Source: Phaeocystidibacter luteus
GTDB lineage: Bacteria > Bacteroidota > Bacteroidia > Flavobacteriales > Schleiferiaceae
Direction: 5' to 3'
Assembly: GCF_008933115.1 (NCBI RefSeq)
Contig: NZ_WBVO01000001.1
Span: 62,001 to 126,000 of the forward strand
Length of the DNA stretch: 64,000 nt
Below are positions 61,224-64,000 of the stretch, piece after piece. The position numbers were made by a program, and so were the translations under genes. Numbering within the stretch: position 1 is the stretch's first letter; each line of letters starts with the position of its first letter. The notes under the pieces are model-generated. The model was not told the DNA's origin and made no database searches. It was given only the letters and a program-made list of their open reading frames with translations.

Positions 61224-63338
61224 ATGAGCCGTCTGCTACTCCTCCTCTCATTATGGACGTTTGCGCTGAACTTGCACGGACAAGAAGCATGGGTAATCAA
61301 CAGTGAGAAATCCTTGGGTTACATCGCTGAATCTGCCTCTTATTGGCGCGATACCACGGCTCAGGCCGACATTAGCCAAGCGAAGACCGCAACATTTACC
61401 CCAGGTGAGCAGAAGGTGCTCAATTTCAATAGAGATAAAGCGGCTTATTGGATTCGAATTCCCGTTGTCAACAACAGTGAGAATTCTCAGTTCTACCTTC
61501 AGCTTGAGCATCCAATGATCGATTCCTTGGAGGTTTATTTTGGCAATAGTGATGTACCCACCTACGTCACCGGTGACCGATATCATTTTTCCGAGCGCCC
61601 CGTAGAACATCCAACTTTTCTCTTCCCTTTTGAATTGAATGCAGGCGATAGCACGCTGATATACGTTCGTGCGAAAAGCCAAGATCAGATTTTCCTGCCC
61701 TTGAGAATTGGTTCCAGAGAGGATATCATCGTGGACAATTCGCGAAAAGGTGTATTTCTTGGTATCTACATAGGTGTCATTTTCGTGATGTTCTTCTACA
61801 ATCTCTTCGTGTATATCACCACGAAGGATGTGAGCTACCTGTACTACATCTTGTACATCTTGTTCATCGGTTTAGCTCAGGCCTCCTTAGAAGGACTTAC
61901 GTTTCAGTACATGTTCCCTACATCACCGGCTTGGTACAATGCCAGCTCGGTATTTTTCTCGGCCTTCGCCGGTTTCTCTGCAATCGCATTTGCAAAGGTG
62001 TTCGTGAAGACGAAAGAGTTTACGCCTCGAATGCACAAGGGGCTTATCATCTTCCAGGTCATTTATGGAGCATCCATTGTAACCTACCTCTTTGGTGCCG
62101 TTGCACTGAGCTACACATTGGTGGATACAGGCGCGCTTACCGTCAGCATTTACGCCTTGATCTTCGTTTCAATTATTGCCAGAAAGGGCTATCGTCCGGC
62201 TAAGTTCTTCTTGTTAGCATGGACCGTTTTCTTGTCGGGCTTATTCGTATTCGCCTTGAGGAACTTTGGCGTCATTGAGTACTCCTTCTGGTCGAAGAGT
62301 ATCCTCGAAATAGGCTCTGGGTTGGAGGCCATTTTGCTATCGATTGCCTTGGCAGACCGCATCAATACGCTGAAGAAGGAGAAAGAGGCCTCTCAGGAAG
62401 AAGCCTTGAGAGTGTCTGTGGAAAACGAAAGAATCGTTCGCGAACAGAACGAAATATTGGAGCAGATGGTCCGAGAGCGAACTCAGAAGTTGGAGGACAC
62501 CCTCAACAACTTGAAGGAAGCTCAAAGTCAACTTGTGGATGCCGAAAAGATGGCATCACTCGGTCAGCTTACCGCGGGTATTGCCCACGAGATCAACAAC
62601 CCAGTAAACTTCATTTCGGCGAATATTGGTCCGTTGAGACGAGATATGGACGATATCAAAGAGTTGCTTGAATGGCTTGAGAACAAACTACGTGAGAGCG
62701 AGAAGGCCGAGACGGTGGAAGAACTCGAGAAATTCAAGGAGGATATTGAATTCGATTATATCATTGATGAGGTAGATGACCTTCTCCAAGGTATGCAAGA
62801 CGGTACGGAGAGAACGGTTGAGATTATCAAAGGATTGAAGGTATTCTCTCGAGTAGATGAGCAGGACATCAAGTTTGTTGACCTCCACGAAGGGTTGGAC
62901 AGCACGCTAATCCTACTAAACAACAGCATTAAAGATTTGATGGACTTGGAAAAGGATTACCAGCCACTTCCAAAGGTGGAGTGCTATGCGGGTAAGCTGA
63001 ATCAAGTCTTTATGAACATTCTTAACAACGCCGCACAGGCCATTAAGAGTAACCCAGAACAGAAAGAAAGAGGCAAGATTGTTATTGCTACACGGAAGCT
63101 ATCAGATACGCATGTTGAAGTGCGTATCACGGACAATGGACCTGGTATGCCGGATAGTGTGAAAAAGAAAATCTTTGAGCCATTCTTCACTACCAAACCG
63201 GTAGGAGAAGGAACAGGTTTGGGATTGTCGATCGTGTACAATATCGTGAAGAGCCACAATGGAGAAATCGAAGTAGAGTCTGAGAAAGGAGTAGGTACGT
63301 CCTTCATCATCACTCTACCAATACAACACATTCAATAG
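61224..63338 (+). CDS. 7TMR-DISM sensor histidine kinase
   Basis: 704 aa. Signal peptide about 1-20. An extracellular 7TMR-DISMED2 beta-domain (about 30-165) is followed by a seven-helix DISM transmembrane unit (about 175-375), then a coiled coil (QEEALRVSVENERIVREQNE). The dimerisation domain has H455 in TAGIAHEINNPVNF, and the HATPase has NILNNAAQAIK, DNGPGMP and GTGLGLSIV. DISMED2 resembles carbohydrate/ligand-binding folds, so an external small-molecule signal is expected. No receiver is fused; the next gene supplies it. Confidence 0.92.
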   Translation: MSRLLLLLSLWTFALNLHGQEAWVINSEKSLGYIAESASYWRDTTAQADISQAKTATFTPGEQKVLNFNRDKAAYWIRIPVVNNSENSQFYLQLEHPMIDSLEVYFGNSDVPTYVTGDRYHFSERPVEHPTFLFPFELNAGDSTLIYVRAKSQDQIFLPLRIGSREDIIVDNSRKGVFLGIYIGVIFVMFFYNLFVYITTKDVSYLYYILYILFIGLAQASLEGLTFQYMFPTSPAWYNASSVFFSAFAGFSAIAFAKVFVKTKEFTPRMHKGLIIFQVIYGASIVTYLFGAVALSYTLVDTGALTVSIYALIFVSIIARKGYRPAKFFLLAWTVFLSGLFVFALRNFGVIEYSFWSKSILEIGSGLEAILLSIALADRINTLKKEKEASQEEALRVSVENERIVREQNEILEQMVRERTQKLEDTLNNLKEAQSQLVDAEKMASLGQLTAGIAHEINNPVNFISANIGPLRRDMDDIKELLEWLENKLRESEKAETVEELEKFKEDIEFDYIIDEVDDLLQGMQDGTERTVEIIKGLKVFSRVDEQDIKFVDLHEGLDSTLILLNNSIKDLMDLEKDYQPLPKVECYAGKLNQVFMNILNNAAQAIKSNPEQKERGKIVIATRKLSDTHVEVRITDNGPGMPDSVKKKIFEPFFTTKPVGEGTGLGLSIVYNIVKSHNGEIEVESEKGVGTSFIITLPIQHIQ

Positions 63339-63347
63339 TAAAGAAGC

Positions 63348-64000
63348 ATGGGTAGTACAAATAAACCACGCGTCCTTTACGTAGACGACGAGCAGAACAA
63401 CCTCAATTCGTTTAAGGCGAATTTTAGAAGAGAATACGTAGTGCACACTGCCATCTCTGCTAAAGAGGGTATGGAGGTATTGGCCAAAGAGCCAATTGAA
63501 ATTATTGTGGCTGACCAACGCATGCCTGGCATGACGGGGGTTGAGTTCTTCGAAAGCGTGGTGGATGATTATCCGGATTGTATTCGAATCCTTTTGACGG
63601 GATATGCGGATATCGAAGCGGTGATTAATGCGATTAACAAAGGGCAGATTTACAAATTCATCTCCAAACCATGGAATGAGGAAACCCTACGCGTGGCAAT
63701 CAACAATGCCAAAGACATCTACGAGGCGAGAAGAGAACTCAAGGAAAAGAACCAGTCGCTTCAGAAGGCGTACGACGAGCTAGACCGCTTCGTGTACAGT
63801 GTTTCGCATGATCTTCGTGCACCGTTGGTGAGTATTCAAGGGGTAATTTACCTGGCGAACCAAGAGGTGAAAGACGAAAAGGCGCTTGAGTATTTCAAGA
63901 TGACCAAAGAGATGGTAGATAAGCTGGATGAATTCATTCACAACATCATCGATTACTACAAGTCGACGCATAGCGGAAACCTTCTCGAGGAGATCAACTT
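63348..64000 (+). CDS. Receiver-histidine kinase hybrid (3' end outside window)
   Basis: ATG 63348, 9 bp after the kinase stop; the frame is still open at 64000. The receiver domain (1-125) has D13-D14, phospho-acceptor D56 in ADQRMPGMTG, LLTGYADIE and SKPWNEETLR. A linker helix follows, then a HisKA domain with H154 in YSVSHDLRAP. It would take phosphate from the upstream 7TMR kinase and tune its own kinase. The receiver is a close relative of the regulator at 58776-59249, on the far side of the operon start. Confidence 0.88.
   Translation, partial: MGSTNKPRVLYVDDEQNNLNSFKANFRREYVVHTAISAKEGMEVLAKEPIEIIVADQRMPGMTGVEFFESVVDDYPDCIRILLTGYADIEAVINAINKGQIYKFISKPWNEETLRVAINNAKDIYEARRELKEKNQSLQKAYDELDRFVYSVSHDLRAPLVSIQGVIYLANQEVKDEKALEYFKMTKEMVDKLDEFIHNIIDYYKSTHSGNLLEEIN

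Overview
The window looks like a chromosome segment of a marine-type member of the Bacteroidota, most likely order Flavobacteriales. The evidence is TAnnTTTG-type -7 promoter boxes ahead of several genes, a type IX secretion sorting domain, carotenoid genes of the zeaxanthin/myxol type, an alpha-2-macroglobulin next to PbpC, an S16 protein with a long acidic tail, and many SPII lipoproteins. No rRNA, tRNA, CRISPR array, phage or transposase gene was seen. The genus cannot be named from the sequence alone.

Layout. 1-9858: envelope defence/peptidoglycan pair (alpha-2-macroglobulin, PbpC) and a leftward VWA plus MoxR-type ATPase pair. 9974-16671: OsmC protein, PepD dipeptidase, PrxQ-type peroxiredoxin, carotenoid hydroxylase CrtZ and lycopene cyclase, two small leftward genes, and a lipoprotein dipeptidyl-peptidase III. 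16672-17400 is gene-free and holds three tandem ~171-bp units rich in CTAAAG-centred palindromes. 17401-18968: an HPt protein and two response regulators with no kinase alongside. 19092-22560: TerC, an unknown membrane protein, and a carotene desaturase overlapping a CruF-like hydratase. 22621-29952 runs leftward: PadR/PspC envelope-stress module, NRDE protein, type II NADH dehydrogenase, DinB protein and unknowns. 30075-33782: EttA, a toxin-antitoxin pair whose ParE-like toxin is broken by an amber codon, and two related lipoproteins, one truncated. 33896-45990 is mostly central metabolism: SDR/DUF2867 protein, IMP dehydrogenase, acetyl-CoA synthetase, PEP carboxykinase, saccharopine dehydrogenase. 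It also holds an HTH regulator divergent from a CsgG-like exported protein. 46068-48560: unrecognised membrane and lipoproteins. 48707-51603: TrmN6 methyltransferase, a dense repeat/hairpin region, then an rpsP-rimM operon. 51762-58776: a T9SS-secreted protein interrupted by a TGA, then a leftward operon of META lipoprotein, cystathionine beta-synthase, metal-receptor-like protein and MMPL/RND exporter, followed by an Rrf2 regulator. 59374-64000: an operon of E1/ThiF-like protein, acyltransferase-like protein, 7TMR-DISM histidine kinase and a receiver-kinase hybrid that runs off the window.

How genes work together. CrtZ, the cyclase, the desaturase and the CruF-like hydratase are the enzyme set expected for a monocyclic hydroxylated carotenoid such as saproxanthin or myxol, although crtB and crtE are not in the window. 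PckA and Acs point to gluconeogenic growth on acetate, though their neighbours are unrelated. The most unusual candidate system is the ThiF / acyltransferase-like / 7TM-kinase / receiver-kinase operon. It could make and sense a small molecule, which is inference only. Two genes carry single in-frame premature stops (the ParE-like toxin and the T9SS protein).
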